Part shown: in pieces, positions 26,157-35,555 of the stretch | How the letters are laid out: every line of letters begins with the position of its first letter | Numbering within the stretch: the first letter of the stretch is position 1 | Source: Tateyamaria pelophila | Lineage (GTDB): Bacteria > Pseudomonadota > Alphaproteobacteria > Rhodobacterales > Rhodobacteraceae | Assembly (NCBI RefSeq): GCF_019966495.1 | Contig: NZ_JAIMIA010000001.1 | Location: forward strand, 62,001 to 126,000 | Direction: 5' to 3' | Length of the DNA stretch: 64,000 nt | The notes under the pieces: generated by a model | Databases searched by the model: none | What the model was told of the DNA's origin: nothing | What the model saw: only the letters and a program-made list of their open reading frames with translations | Position numbers and translations under genes: made by a program

Positions 26157-29100
26157 ATGGGCTGGGCCGCTTCGCTCAGGCATGAAGTTTGGAATAGTCA
26201 GATAGAACGTTCGCTCTTTGCATTTATCTGGACCCACTCGAAACGGGATCAGATGACGCTGCTGGTGGTCACACTGACGCTGTTTCCCCTGCTGTATCTG
26301 ACGTTGGAATTGCCCAAACGGATCATCAACGATGCCATCGGCGCAGGAACGGCGACCGTTGACGCCTATGGGGTGGAGTTTTCGCAAACCGGCTATCTGA
26401 TGTTGCTGAGCATGGCGTTTCTGATCGCCGTTCTGGTGCACGGCCTTCTGAAAATGCGAATCAACACCATGAAGGGCGTGCTGTCCGAACGACTGTTGCG
26501 ACGGTTGCGGTACAAATTGATCGCCCGGATTTTACGCTTTCCACAGCCCTATTTCGAACGCACCAGTCAAGGTGAACTGGTCAGCATGGTGACCGCCGAG
26601 AGCGAGCCGATGGGCGGGTTGATGGGCGATGCGGTCGCGCAGCCCGTCTTGCAAGCGGGCCAGATGCTGACGATCCTCGGCTTCCTGTTCTTTCAATCCA
26701 TCACGTTCGGGCTGGCCGCCTGTGCGCTGATCCCGCTTCAGGCATGGCTGATCCCGCGACTTCAAAGACAGATCAACCTGCTGAACAAAAAACGGGTCAT
26801 AGAGGTGCGCGCGCTGGCTGCGGAGATCGGCGAAGGGGCGGCGGGGGCATCCGCATTGCGGGTCAACGGGGGCTGGCGCTACCGGATGGCGATGATCGGC
26901 GACCGGCTCGGCCGGCTGTTCGACATCCGGTTCGAGATCTACCAGAAAAAGTTTTTCATGAAGTTTATCAACAACTTCATAACGCAACTTACCCCCTTTC
27001 TCTTCTATGCCATTGGTGGCTACCTCGTCATTCAGGGCGAGGTCACGATCGGGGCGCTGGTGGCGGCGCTGGCAGCCTACAAAGACCTGTCCAGCCCATG
27101 GAAAGAGTTGCTGGCCTATTACAACCAATCTGCCGACATGGCGCTCCGCTGGGAAACGATCACCGAGCGTTTTGCCCCAGACGGCATGATCGACGAAGTG
27201 CTGATTTACGGCCCATGCGATGACATCCCGCGCCTGACCGGCGATGTCGTACTGGACCAGGTCACCGTGCGGGACGGAGACGGGAACCCGGTCCTCGAGG
27301 ATATCTCGGTCACGCTGCCTGCGGGAACCACGATCGGTATTACGGCCGGAAATGACGAAGACCGCCGGGCCTTGGCCGAAGTGCTCACGCGGGAGACCCT
27401 ACCCACCAGCGGGAGGGTAATCTTGTCAGGCCATGACATCAAAACGCTGCACGAGGCCGTCATCGCCAAGCGGATCGGCCATGCCACATCGCGCCCCGTC
27501 ATGTTCCAGGGCACGTTCGGCAGCAATGTTCTGATGCCCGTCCGCTTTGCTCCGGTGAAGGAGGAGGCCCCGACGGACTTTGCGCGCGAGGCGCTGCGCG
27601 CGGGCAACTCTGCGGATATGTTGTCCGCGGAATGGCTCGACCCTGCGATAGCAGGTGTCGCGAGCAGAGATGATTTGCGCACATGGTGGAGCAAGCTGAT
27701 CCAGGGGATGGGCAGCGGCGCGGCGCTGACCCGGCGCGCCTTGGATCAGACCTGTGATCCCGAAGCGCACCCGGATCTGAGCAAAGCTCTGATCGCATTG
27801 CGGCCCAGAGTTGCGCAGGCTATTGCGGACGCCGAATTGAATCGCTTTGTGCATGCGTTCGACCCGGATGCGTATAATCCCGGCATGCCGGTCCTTGAAA
27901 ACCTGCTTTACGCCACACCCCGCGCGGTCATCACACCCGAAGCACTGGCCGCCAAGGTCGACTTCCTGCGCTTGCTGAATAAGCTGAATCTGACGGAAAA
28001 CCTCGAGGCGCTGGCCCGAAACGTCATTGACCTGCTGCGCCAGATTTTCGGCGCGAACGGCACCGATCACCCGCTCTTTCGCAAGGTGGGTCTGGATGTC
28101 GCCGTTTATGAGGCCGCTCTGGATCTGGTGAACCGCAAACCCGCCGGCACCGACATCACGGATGACGACCTGGCCTTGCTGCTCAGTGTACCGTCGCGCA
28201 TCACCGCCGAACAGATCGGCCCGGCCTTCCCGGACGAGGTGCGCAGGCAAGTGCTCGAGATGCGGCAGCATCACGCAACCGCGTTGCAGCAACAGATGAA
28301 AGACCTCTATGCACCCATCACACCGGACGGGCATCTTGTGGGTCTGAGCGTTCTGGAAAATGCCCTGTGTGGTAAAGTGTCGGACAGTGCGGGGACGCGC
28401 GGTGATGATTTGCGCCGCGTGGTTTCGGAAGTTCTGGACGCCGAGGGCGTCAACCAGCTTGTGTTGGAACTGGTTTTCGACGTTCCGATTGCCCTGGGCG
28501 GCGCGAACCTGCCCGCGCTCTTTGCCGAACCGTTGTCGATCAGCCGTGCAACGATCAAACGGCCCGACCTTCTGATCATGGATCGGGTAATGGCCAGTTA
28601 CGATGCCGACGCGCAAGAGGCGCTTTATGCCAATCTGCGCAGGCTTTTGCCCGAAACCACGCTCATTTTCCTCAACGAGTCCTTCGAAGACGAAGGCGTC
28701 TTTGACCATCACTTCGAGATCCAGCAAGGGCGGCTTGTCGGGGCCGAGGGCGAACGGGCCGCGGCGGACAGCGATGTGGGCGCAGACCTCGCCCGCAAGG
28801 TCGATGCGCTCAGTGCGACGCCGATGTTCTCGGGTCTCAAGCGCAAACAGTTACGGCTGCTGGCCTTCGGCGCGCGCTGGTACACGGCAGAGCCTGGCGA
28901 TTATGTATTCCACAAAAACGATGACCCCACCGATGGCGCATATATGATTATCGACGGCGAGGCCGATCTGTTGCTGCCCGTGGACGGCGAAGACCCGACT
29001 CTGATCGTCACGGTAGGCTCCGGCGCACTTGTCGGCGAATTGGGATTGATCCGGGGCGAGCCACGCGCGCTGGATATGCGTGCAAAAACACACCTCGAAT

Positions 29101-29201
29101 GTCTGCGCATCAGCGAAGAAGACTTCATGGCAGTCGTGGAAAATGATGCAGCCACCGCCTTTCGCTTGCTTCAAGTCGTGGCAGGCTACATCAAGACGTA
29201 G
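26157..29201 (+). CDS. ABC-exporter-like protein with degenerate nucleotide-binding domain and C-terminal cyclic-nucleotide-binding domain
   Basis: This 1014-residue protein starts with an ABC-exporter transmembrane domain (~35-335; long hydrophobic helices and the LLRRLRYKLIARILRFPQPYF coupling region, written LLRRLRYKLIARI). An NBD-like region follows in which every catalytic motif is altered. The Walker A position reads GITAGNDEDRRALAEVL (no GxxGxGKS), and the signature position reads LGGANLPALF. The Walker B position reads LLIMDRVMASYD (no DE), and the H-loop position reads IFLNESF. About 270 residues are inserted between the Q-loop and signature regions. Residues ~885-1014 form a Crp-like cyclic-nucleotide-binding domain (GDYVFHKNDDPTDGAYMIIDG). 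ATP hydrolysis seems unlikely, so a regulatory or scaffold role is inferred. The ATG at 26157 has no clear ribosome site; a TTG at 26148 is possible. It lies upstream of tamA/tamB. Confidence 0.8.
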   Translation: MGWAASLRHEVWNSQIERSLFAFIWTHSKRDQMTLLVVTLTLFPLLYLTLELPKRIINDAIGAGTATVDAYGVEFSQTGYLMLLSMAFLIAVLVHGLLKMRINTMKGVLSERLLRRLRYKLIARILRFPQPYFERTSQGELVSMVTAESEPMGGLMGDAVAQPVLQAGQMLTILGFLFFQSITFGLAACALIPLQAWLIPRLQRQINLLNKKRVIEVRALAAEIGEGAAGASALRVNGGWRYRMAMIGDRLGRLFDIRFEIYQKKFFMKFINNFITQLTPFLFYAIGGYLVIQGEVTIGALVAALAAYKDLSSPWKELLAYYNQSADMALRWETITERFAPDGMIDEVLIYGPCDDIPRLTGDVVLDQVTVRDGDGNPVLEDISVTLPAGTTIGITAGNDEDRRALAEVLTRETLPTSGRVILSGHDIKTLHEAVIAKRIGHATSRPVMFQGTFGSNVLMPVRFAPVKEEAPTDFAREALRAGNSADMLSAEWLDPAIAGVASRDDLRTWWSKLIQGMGSGAALTRRALDQTCDPEAHPDLSKALIALRPRVAQAIADAELNRFVHAFDPDAYNPGMPVLENLLYATPRAVITPEALAAKVDFLRLLNKLNLTENLEALARNVIDLLRQIFGANGTDHPLFRKVGLDVAVYEAALDLVNRKPAGTDITDDDLALLLSVPSRITAEQIGPAFPDEVRRQVLEMRQHHATALQQQMKDLYAPITPDGHLVGLSVLENALCGKVSDSAGTRGDDLRRVVSEVLDAEGVNQLVLELVFDVPIALGGANLPALFAEPLSISRATIKRPDLLIMDRVMASYDADAQEALYANLRRLLPETTLIFLNESFEDEGVFDHHFEIQQGRLVGAEGERAAADSDVGADLARKVDALSATPMFSGLKRKQLRLLAFGARWYTAEPGDYVFHKNDDPTDGAYMIIDGEADLLLPVDGEDPTLIVTVGSGALVGELGLIRGEPRALDMRAKTHLECLRISEEDFMAVVENDAATAFRLLQVVAGYIKT

Positions 29202-29318
29202 AGCCCGGCATTGCCACCGGGTCATTAAATGCGTCCCCCAACCTATCTTCTGGCGCTGGAGTGATGTATTTACAGTTAAAAAGTACAATCACGCGCATGC
29301 GTGACGGAGAGCAGCTAT

Positions 29319-31124
29319 ATGAAACGATCGATCTGCCGTTTTTTGGCGGTTTTGGCAGTGACGGGTGCGGGTATCGGCCCCGTGGGCGCGTTCGAACTTG
29401 AAGTTTCCGCACAGGACGAAAATCTCGCTGACCGCATTCGCGCCGCGTCTTTGCTGAGCACGCTGCAACCAGAAGACGAAGGCGCCGAACAACCCAGTTC
29501 CATTGAAGTCCTCAGTGCCGCACAGGCGGAATATCGCCGCACGATCGGTTTGCTCTATGACGCGGGCTTTTTTGCACCGGAGATCAGTATTCTGGTCGAT
29601 GGAAAAGAGGCTGCCTTGATTTCGCCGGTTTCGGCCCCAAACCAAATCAAAAAAGTCGAAATTATCGTACAACCCGGCAACCGCTTCACATTCGGGACCG
29701 TCGGCATTGGGCCGAAGTCGCAACTCGCCGAACCGGTCGAGGGCTTCGAATCAGGGCAAACAGCCCGCGTTTCGGCCATGCGGGCTGCAACGGCCGCCCA
29801 GATCGAAGGATGGCGGCAGGACGGCCATGCCAAGGCGCGCGTCGCGGATCAAGAAATCACCGCCCGGCACACCAACAGCACGCTGGATGCCATCGTGACG
29901 CTGGACCCCGGACCGCGTCTGCGATTTGGCAACCTGTACATAGAAGGGCAAAGCAAGGTCCCCGAGGCGCGCCTGCAGGAGATTGCAGGTTGGCCCAGCG
30001 GCGATGTCTTTGATCCAGACACGTTGCGCAAGGTCCAGACGCGGTTGCGCCGGACCGGAACCTTCAGCACATCGAACCTGACCGAGGCGGAAGTCGCCAA
30101 TCCCGACGGCACGCTCGATGTAACGGCAACCATCAATGACCAGTTGCCGCGTCGGTATACCTTTGGCGCAGAATACGGCACGGACGAGGGGCTGACCCTG
30201 GAGGGCAGCTGGTTGCACCGCAATATTTTTGGCAACGCGGAGCGGCTGTTGATCGAAGGGTCCTTCGGAGGCATCGGTAGCAACAATACCAGCACTTCCG
30301 GCCTCGATTACCTTCTCTCGGCACGTCTGTCCCGCCCTGCGACGTTCGCGACAGATCTTGAAGCCTATTTGCTGGTTGAATTCGAGGACGTCGATGAAGA
30401 ATTCTATGAAGCGCGCACCGGCCGGATTGAGGCCGGAGGCGTCTATTTCTATTCGGACACGACAGAATATCGCTTTGGCCTTGCCCTCAAGACGGCAAAA
30501 ACCAAGGACGATCTGGGCACGCGGAACTACACGATTGCATCCTTGCCGCTACAGGCGGTTTTCGACTATCGCGACGATCCGCTTGATGCGACATCGGGAT
30601 ATTATGCGTCCATCGGCATGGAGCCGTTTCTGAACATTTCCGGGACCAAAACTGGTCTTTTGAGCTATACCGACCTGCGCACCTATCGAAAGGTTGGCGA
30701 ACGTGTGACATTGGCGGTGCGCGGGCAGATTGGATCGATCGTCGGTCCGTCGCTCGAAAATGCACCAGCCGACTTTCTGTTTTACTCCGGCGGGGGTGGC
30801 ACGGTTCGCGGCCAGCCCTACCAGTCTCTCGGCGTAGAACTCAGCGACGACGTCACCATCGGTGGCCGCACCTTCGTAGGGCTCTCCGGCGAAGTCCGCG
30901 TGGCCACTGGCGGCAACCTCTCCGTTGTCGGGTTTTACGACGCAGGCTATATCGGAGCAGAAAGCTTTTACGACGGTTCCGGCGATTGGCAAAGCGGTGC
31001 TGGCGCGGGTGTGCGTTACGCCACGGGTATCGGACCCATACGGGTTGATGTCGGGTTTCCCGTAAGTGGTCCCGGCAACAACAGTGGATTTGAAGTTTAC
31101 ATTGGAATTGGACAGTCGTTTTGA
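29319..31124 (+). CDS. tamA: Translocation and assembly module outer-membrane protein TamA
   Basis: This 601-residue Omp85-family protein has a signal peptide (to about residue 24), N-terminal POTRA repeats (~25-260, with VTLDPGPRLRFGNLYIEG opening one) and a C-terminal 16-strand beta-barrel. The L6 loop VRG motif is visible in GGGGTVRGQPYQSLG near residue 495, and the last strand ends with an aromatic residue (IGIGQSF), as outer-membrane barrels require. The start at 29319 has GGAGA at 29305-29309. It overlaps tamB by TGATG, and the pair spans the envelope for outer-membrane protein insertion or phospholipid transport. Confidence 0.93.
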   Translation: MKRSICRFLAVLAVTGAGIGPVGAFELEVSAQDENLADRIRAASLLSTLQPEDEGAEQPSSIEVLSAAQAEYRRTIGLLYDAGFFAPEISILVDGKEAALISPVSAPNQIKKVEIIVQPGNRFTFGTVGIGPKSQLAEPVEGFESGQTARVSAMRAATAAQIEGWRQDGHAKARVADQEITARHTNSTLDAIVTLDPGPRLRFGNLYIEGQSKVPEARLQEIAGWPSGDVFDPDTLRKVQTRLRRTGTFSTSNLTEAEVANPDGTLDVTATINDQLPRRYTFGAEYGTDEGLTLEGSWLHRNIFGNAERLLIEGSFGGIGSNNTSTSGLDYLLSARLSRPATFATDLEAYLLVEFEDVDEEFYEARTGRIEAGGVYFYSDTTEYRFGLALKTAKTKDDLGTRNYTIASLPLQAVFDYRDDPLDATSGYYASIGMEPFLNISGTKTGLLSYTDLRTYRKVGERVTLAVRGQIGSIVGPSLENAPADFLFYSGGGGTVRGQPYQSLGVELSDDVTIGGRTFVGLSGEVRVATGGNLSVVGFYDAGYIGAESFYDGSGDWQSGAGAGVRYATGIGPIRVDVGFPVSGPGNNSGFEVYIGIGQSF

Positions 31125-34100
31125 TGCGTCTCATCGCTCTCGTTCTCTGCCTGATCTGGCCCTTGTCGCTTGCCGCGCAAGACGATGATGAAGATCGTGG
31201 CTTTCTCACCGGTCTGTTGGAACGAAGCCTCGGCGGCGAAGGGCGCACCGTGCGCATCGATGGCTTTGCCGGGGCCTTCAGCAGCGAGGCAACGATCGCA
31301 CGGATCACCATCGCGGATGATGACGGGGTCTGGCTTACCCTGAATGACGTGGCAATGGCTTGGACACGGTCCGCCCTGCTACGTGGCCGTATCGAAATCG
31401 ACAAGCTCTCCGCATCCGAGGTCGAGGTGGCGCGCAAGCCCCTGCCCGCTCCCGGCACACCGCCCGCCCCCGAGGCGACCCCGTTTGCCCTGCCCGAATT
31501 GCCCGCGTCTCTGGTCATAAGGGAGCTGAACATTGCCCGCGTGGCGCTCGGCGCCCCGGTTTTGGGCGAGGCGCTGGCCGTGTCCTTGACCGGTGCGGCA
31601 CAATTGGCCGGTGGCGCGGGCGATGTCACCTTGCAGGCTGTGCGCATCGACGATCAGGAGGCGCAATTCAACGTCTCAGGCAGTTTCAACAACGAAACCC
31701 GCGAGTTGATGCTGGATCTTGATCTGACCGAAGCCGAGGGCGGCTTGCTGTCCGGGCTGATGGGTATACCCGACCGTCCAAGCCTTGATCTGCAAGTGAC
31801 GGGCGCGGGGCCGCTAAGCAATCTCCAAGCCACGTTGGCATTGCGCACTGATGACACACCGCGCCTGACCGGTACTTTGACAACCGTCAGCCGCGACGAC
31901 GGCCCCACCAACTTCGATCTGGATATGGGCGGCGATGTCACGGCGCTCTTCCTGAGGGAGTACGCCGAATTCTTCGGACCGGACGTCAAGCTTGTGGCGC
32001 AGGGCGTGCGTCAGACGGATGGGGCCTTGCAGCTTGATGACCTTGCCCTGAACACACGGGCGATGAACCTGTCGGGACAGGTGGCCTTGGGGCCCGATTC
32101 CTGGCCCACCCTGTTGGACATTACCGGAACAATCGACGATCCCGATGGCGAGCCGGTGTTGCTGCCAGGTTCCGGCGATCCCGTCCGGATCGACCGGGCA
32201 GATATTCGCGTCGACTTTGATGCGGCAAACGGCGATGCGCTCAATGCGCAGCTTAAGGTCCTGGGACTGGACACGGTGGCCGCCAAGGCAGAGCAGTTGG
32301 TGCTGGATCTCGACGGCACGCTGCAAGGCAACGTCAACACCGTCGGCACGCTGGATGCACGTGTCACCTTTGATGCAGACGGCCTGGACCTCAGCGATCC
32401 TGACACCGCACGAGCCGTCGGTTCCTCACTTCAAGGCAGCATGAATGTCGACCTGATCAAGGATCAGCCGTTTCGCCTGAGCGATATCGCGCTTTCCGGG
32501 GCCGACTGGGCGTTGAGCGGCGACGTCGAGGTCGACACCGAGACCGGGGTCACCTTCCAGACCGACCTGAACGCCAGTGACCTGTCCGCCTTTGCAGGTT
32601 TGGCAGGCGTTGCCCTTGAGGGCGGAGGCTCTGTCGGGGCGTCGGGCACTGCGTCTCTGGGCGGTTTCTTTGACATCCAGATCGACGGCGAAACCGAAGA
32701 CCTTGCCATCGGTATTGCCGAGGTCGACACATTGCTGGCCGGGACGACGGCGCTGGATGTGGCCGCGCGGCGGACCGAAGAAGGCACTTTTCTGGACAAG
32801 CTCGAGCTGCGCAATCCAGCGCTGTCTGCGACCGGAACGGCAACCCTCAAAAGCGACGGATCGCGCGCCCAGTTCGATGCACAACTGACCGATGTCGGAA
32901 TGATCTCCGAAGATATCTCTGGCCCCCTGACGATTGACGCTACAGCCGCGCAGGATGACGGCATCTGGACGATCCAGTCCTCACTGAGCGGACCTTTGGA
33001 TGCCACAGCGGATGTGCTGGCCGTTTTGGAACCGGATCGCGCAAATGTGGATCTGACTGCCAGCCTCGCCGATATATCCGCAGTCGTTCCCCAGATCACA
33101 GGTGCCACGCAGATCACTGCAAACGCGGTGCAGTCGGCAGGAGTCTGGGATTTCGAGGCATCCGTGGATGGCCCACTGGATGCCGCGGTACGGCTGGATG
33201 GCCAATACGCGCAAGACAAGCTTGCCGCGGATTACAGCCTGAACGTTCCCGATATTTCCCCGCTCGTGCCGCAGGTCTCCGGCCCGCTCGGCGTTTCGGG
33301 CAAGGTTGCCCAGTTGGATGCGGGTTGGAAGGTCGATGCCGATATTACCGGCCCCTACAGCAGCACAGGCGACGTGGCGCTCCTGCTCGACGCGGCAAGC
33401 AAGCTGTCGGTTGACTATAACGTCAATCTGCCGGACCTGTCGCCGATCGTGCCGCAGGTTTCTGGCCCGCTTGGCGCCACGGGCCAGGTTCTGCAACTGG
33501 CGAGCGGCTGGCAGGTCGATGCCGACATCACCGGCCCCTATAGCAGCACGGCCGACATCGCGCTGATCCTTGACGCAGCGAACACGATTGCCGTGGACTA
33601 CAGCCTGAATGTCCCCGACCTCTCTCCGATTGTACCTCAGGTTTCAGGCCCTCTTGGCGTCTCCGGCAAGGTCTTGCAGGTCGCGACCGGCTGGCAGGTC
33701 GATGCGGATATCGCAGGCCCTTACAGCAGCACGGGTGATGTGAATGTGACCGTCGATGCGCAGAACACCGTATCGTTGGACTACCGGCTTGATGTGCCAG
33801 ATCTGTCGCCGCTCGTACCGCAGGTCTCTGGCCCGCTTGGCGTGGGTGGGACGGTGGAGCAGGTCGCCAACGGATGGCAGGTCGCTGCCGATATCACCGG
33901 ACCAAACCAGAGCACGGGCGACATCGACGCAAAGCTCGAAAACGGCCTCGTGGGTGCAACCTACAGCTTTAACTTGCCAAACCTCGGCAGCATCATACCA
34001 CAGGCACCGGGCGGGGCAGCGGTACAAGGAACCGTCCAGCAGACAGCCAGTGGATTTGACGTTAATGCCAATATCGATGGACCTTCCGGCACACAGGGTG

Positions 34101-35425
34101 TGATCGCCGGCAATGTCGGCACAGACGGTCTGCTTGACCTTGCGGTCAACGTGCAAGCCCAGCTTGGCCTGATCAACCCGTTTATCCAGCCACGTTCAAT
34201 AATCGGCACGGCGCGTGCGGATCTGACGGTTCAGGGTCCCCCGGCGCTGACATCGGTCCGCGGGACAGTTACGGTGAATGACGCAAGAGTGGCAACGCCC
34301 AACCTGCCGATCTCATTCAACGACGTCAGCGGCACGGTTAATCTCACCGGGTCTCAAGCAGTCCTGTCGGTGCGCGCGGGCGCGACCGAAGGTGGCGCGA
34401 TCCTGATTGATGGGCCGATCGGATTGGACAGTTCCTTTGCTTCAAATCTGGCCATCACGCTGGACAATCTCACCGTCACCGACTCGCAGTTGTACACCAC
34501 CGCCCTTGACGGTGATATCACCGTCAGCGGACCTCTGCTGAACGGGGCGCGGATCGGCGGCACGATCAATGTGGGCGAAACGAATGTTCAAGTGCCATCG
34601 GGCAGCCTGTCAAGCTCGGGACCAATACCGGACATCACCCATATCGGGGCTACGCGCCCCGTAATGCGCACGCAAAAGTTTGCCGGTCTGATCAGGCCGC
34701 CTGAAACGAGCAGGGCACCCGGCCCAGTCTTTCCCATTGACATCACCGTCAATGCCCCGTCCCGGATTTTCGTCCGCGGGCGCGGGCTCGATGCTGAACT
34801 CGGAGGCAATCTGCGTCTGACCGGGACGACATCCGACCTGATTTCGACCGGACAGTTCAACCTGATCCGGGGCCGGATGGACGTGCTGACGGAACGTTTC
34901 AACCTGACCGAAGGATCGATCAGTCTGCAAGGGCGCTTTGAGATCTTCATGCTTTTCGTGGCAGAGACCGACACCGCTACCGGCACCGCGACGATCACGC
35001 TCAGCGGGCCGGCAGACAATCCAGAAGTGCGGTTTGCATCAAACCCCGAAGCGCCCGAAGACGAAGTGCTTGCGCAGATCTTCTTTGGCCGAAGTGTGAG
35101 CGAATTGTCCGCATTTCAAGCCTTGCAGCTTGCCAGTGCCATCGCCGTCCTCGCAGGACGCGGTGGCGAAGGAATTCTGTCGCGGCTGCGCGGATCCGTC
35201 GGCCTCGATGATCTCGATCTTACCACTGACGAAGACGGTGCAACAAATCTCCGGGCGGGAAAATACCTCACGGACAACATCTACTCCGACGTGGTGGTCG
35301 GCGGGGCAGATGGCCCGGAAGTGTCGCTCAATATTGATCTCACGCCAAAGATCACCGTGTATGGAAGCTTCGAGACAGAGACCAGCAACTCCAGCATCGG
35401 GATTGCGATCAGAAACGACTACTGA
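31124..35425 (+). CDS. tamB: Translocation and assembly module inner-membrane protein TamB (AsmA-like, DUF490)
   Basis: This 1433-residue protein has an N-terminal signal-anchor (RLIALVLCLIWPLSLAAQ), a long beta-rich periplasmic body and the C-terminal TamB/DUF490 domain (EVLAQIFFGRSVSELSAFQALQLASA, as EVLAQIFFGRSVSEL; LRGSVGLDDLDL). It forms a hydrophobic groove bridging to TamA for lipid or barrel-protein assembly. The ATG at 31124 shares bases with the tamA stop. Residues ~660-960 hold about five to six tandem copies of a 61-residue unit, which makes the shaft longer and very regular compared with a typical family member. Confidence 0.93.
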   Translation: MRLIALVLCLIWPLSLAAQDDDEDRGFLTGLLERSLGGEGRTVRIDGFAGAFSSEATIARITIADDDGVWLTLNDVAMAWTRSALLRGRIEIDKLSASEVEVARKPLPAPGTPPAPEATPFALPELPASLVIRELNIARVALGAPVLGEALAVSLTGAAQLAGGAGDVTLQAVRIDDQEAQFNVSGSFNNETRELMLDLDLTEAEGGLLSGLMGIPDRPSLDLQVTGAGPLSNLQATLALRTDDTPRLTGTLTTVSRDDGPTNFDLDMGGDVTALFLREYAEFFGPDVKLVAQGVRQTDGALQLDDLALNTRAMNLSGQVALGPDSWPTLLDITGTIDDPDGEPVLLPGSGDPVRIDRADIRVDFDAANGDALNAQLKVLGLDTVAAKAEQLVLDLDGTLQGNVNTVGTLDARVTFDADGLDLSDPDTARAVGSSLQGSMNVDLIKDQPFRLSDIALSGADWALSGDVEVDTETGVTFQTDLNASDLSAFAGLAGVALEGGGSVGASGTASLGGFFDIQIDGETEDLAIGIAEVDTLLAGTTALDVAARRTEEGTFLDKLELRNPALSATGTATLKSDGSRAQFDAQLTDVGMISEDISGPLTIDATAAQDDGIWTIQSSLSGPLDATADVLAVLEPDRANVDLTASLADISAVVPQITGATQITANAVQSAGVWDFEASVDGPLDAAVRLDGQYAQDKLAADYSLNVPDISPLVPQVSGPLGVSGKVAQLDAGWKVDADITGPYSSTGDVALLLDAASKLSVDYNVNLPDLSPIVPQVSGPLGATGQVLQLASGWQVDADITGPYSSTADIALILDAANTIAVDYSLNVPDLSPIVPQVSGPLGVSGKVLQVATGWQVDADIAGPYSSTGDVNVTVDAQNTVSLDYRLDVPDLSPLVPQVSGPLGVGGTVEQVANGWQVAADITGPNQSTGDIDAKLENGLVGATYSFNLPNLGSIIPQAPGGAAVQGTVQQTASGFDVNANIDGPSGTQGVIAGNVGTDGLLDLAVNVQAQLGLINPFIQPRSIIGTARADLTVQGPPALTSVRGTVTVNDARVATPNLPISFNDVSGTVNLTGSQAVLSVRAGATEGGAILIDGPIGLDSSFASNLAITLDNLTVTDSQLYTTALDGDITVSGPLLNGARIGGTINVGETNVQVPSGSLSSSGPIPDITHIGATRPVMRTQKFAGLIRPPETSRAPGPVFPIDITVNAPSRIFVRGRGLDAELGGNLRLTGTTSDLISTGQFNLIRGRMDVLTERFNLTEGSISLQGRFEIFMLFVAETDTATGTATITLSGPADNPEVRFASNPEAPEDEVLAQIFFGRSVSELSAFQALQLASAIAVLAGRGGEGILSRLRGSVGLDDLDLTTDEDGATNLRAGKYLTDNIYSDVVVGGADGPEVSLNIDLTPKITVYGSFETETSNSSIGIAIRNDY
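33098..34009 (+). repeat. 183-bp in-frame tandem repeat in tamB
   Basis: The protein segment PQVSGPLGVSGKV...GWQVDADITGPYSSTGD...VPDLSPIV recurs with its SGP/TGA landmark codons at 33098, 33278, 33461, 33644, 33827 and 34007. The spacing is exactly 183 bases between the middle four and 180 at the two ends. The middle units are highly similar at DNA and protein level (GWQVDADI and GPYSSTGD nearly invariant), so they arose by recent in-frame duplication. The outer copies (from about 32918 and to 34010) are diverged. Confidence 0.85.
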
Positions 35426-35488
35426 TCTTCGCGTCAGCACACCAAACGCAACCGATCTGACGCGGACCTTCGGTGCTGTATTCGGGTT

Positions 35489-35516
35489 TTGACACGGCGT
35501 TTTTACGTGCTACATA
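35489..35516 (+). promoter_or_regulatory. Sigma70-type promoter of the gntR-abrB operon
   Basis: A consensus -35 box TTGACA (35489-35494) is followed after 16 bases by TACATA (35511-35516). It faces the GntR gene at 35556. The downstream palindrome at 35518-35543 covers the expected transcription start. Confidence 0.75.
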
Positions 35517-35517
35517 G

Positions 35518-35543
35518 AAAATGTATCCAAGGGGATACATTTT
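35518..35543 (+). promoter_or_regulatory. Perfect inverted repeat, probable GntR (FCD) operator
   Basis: AAAATGTATCC (35518-35528) and GGATACATTTT (35533-35543) are exact reverse complements around an AAGG spacer. The site begins right after the -10 box and ends 12 bases before the GntR start codon, so bound protein would block initiation. TGTAT-type half-sites are common for FCD-subfamily GntR regulators. Autorepression of the gntR-abrB unit is the simplest reading. Confidence 0.75.
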
Positions 35544-35555
35544 TTAAGGCTCAGT

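Noticed and set aside
27426-28727. Antisense open frame of 433 residues within the ABC-like gene
   Set aside because: No motifs or ribosome site. It lies inside a clearly coding plus-strand region with conserved transmembrane and cyclic-nucleotide domains.
33098-34009. Regularly spaced repeats considered as a CRISPR array
   Set aside because: The repeats are 183 bp, in frame, and encode a beta-rich protein segment of TamB. There are no short identical repeats with unique spacers.
35430-35464. Inverted repeat CGCGTCAG...CTGACGCG after tamB as a terminator
   Set aside because: The 8-bp arms are perfect, but the 19-base loop is long and no T tract follows, so termination cannot be claimed.
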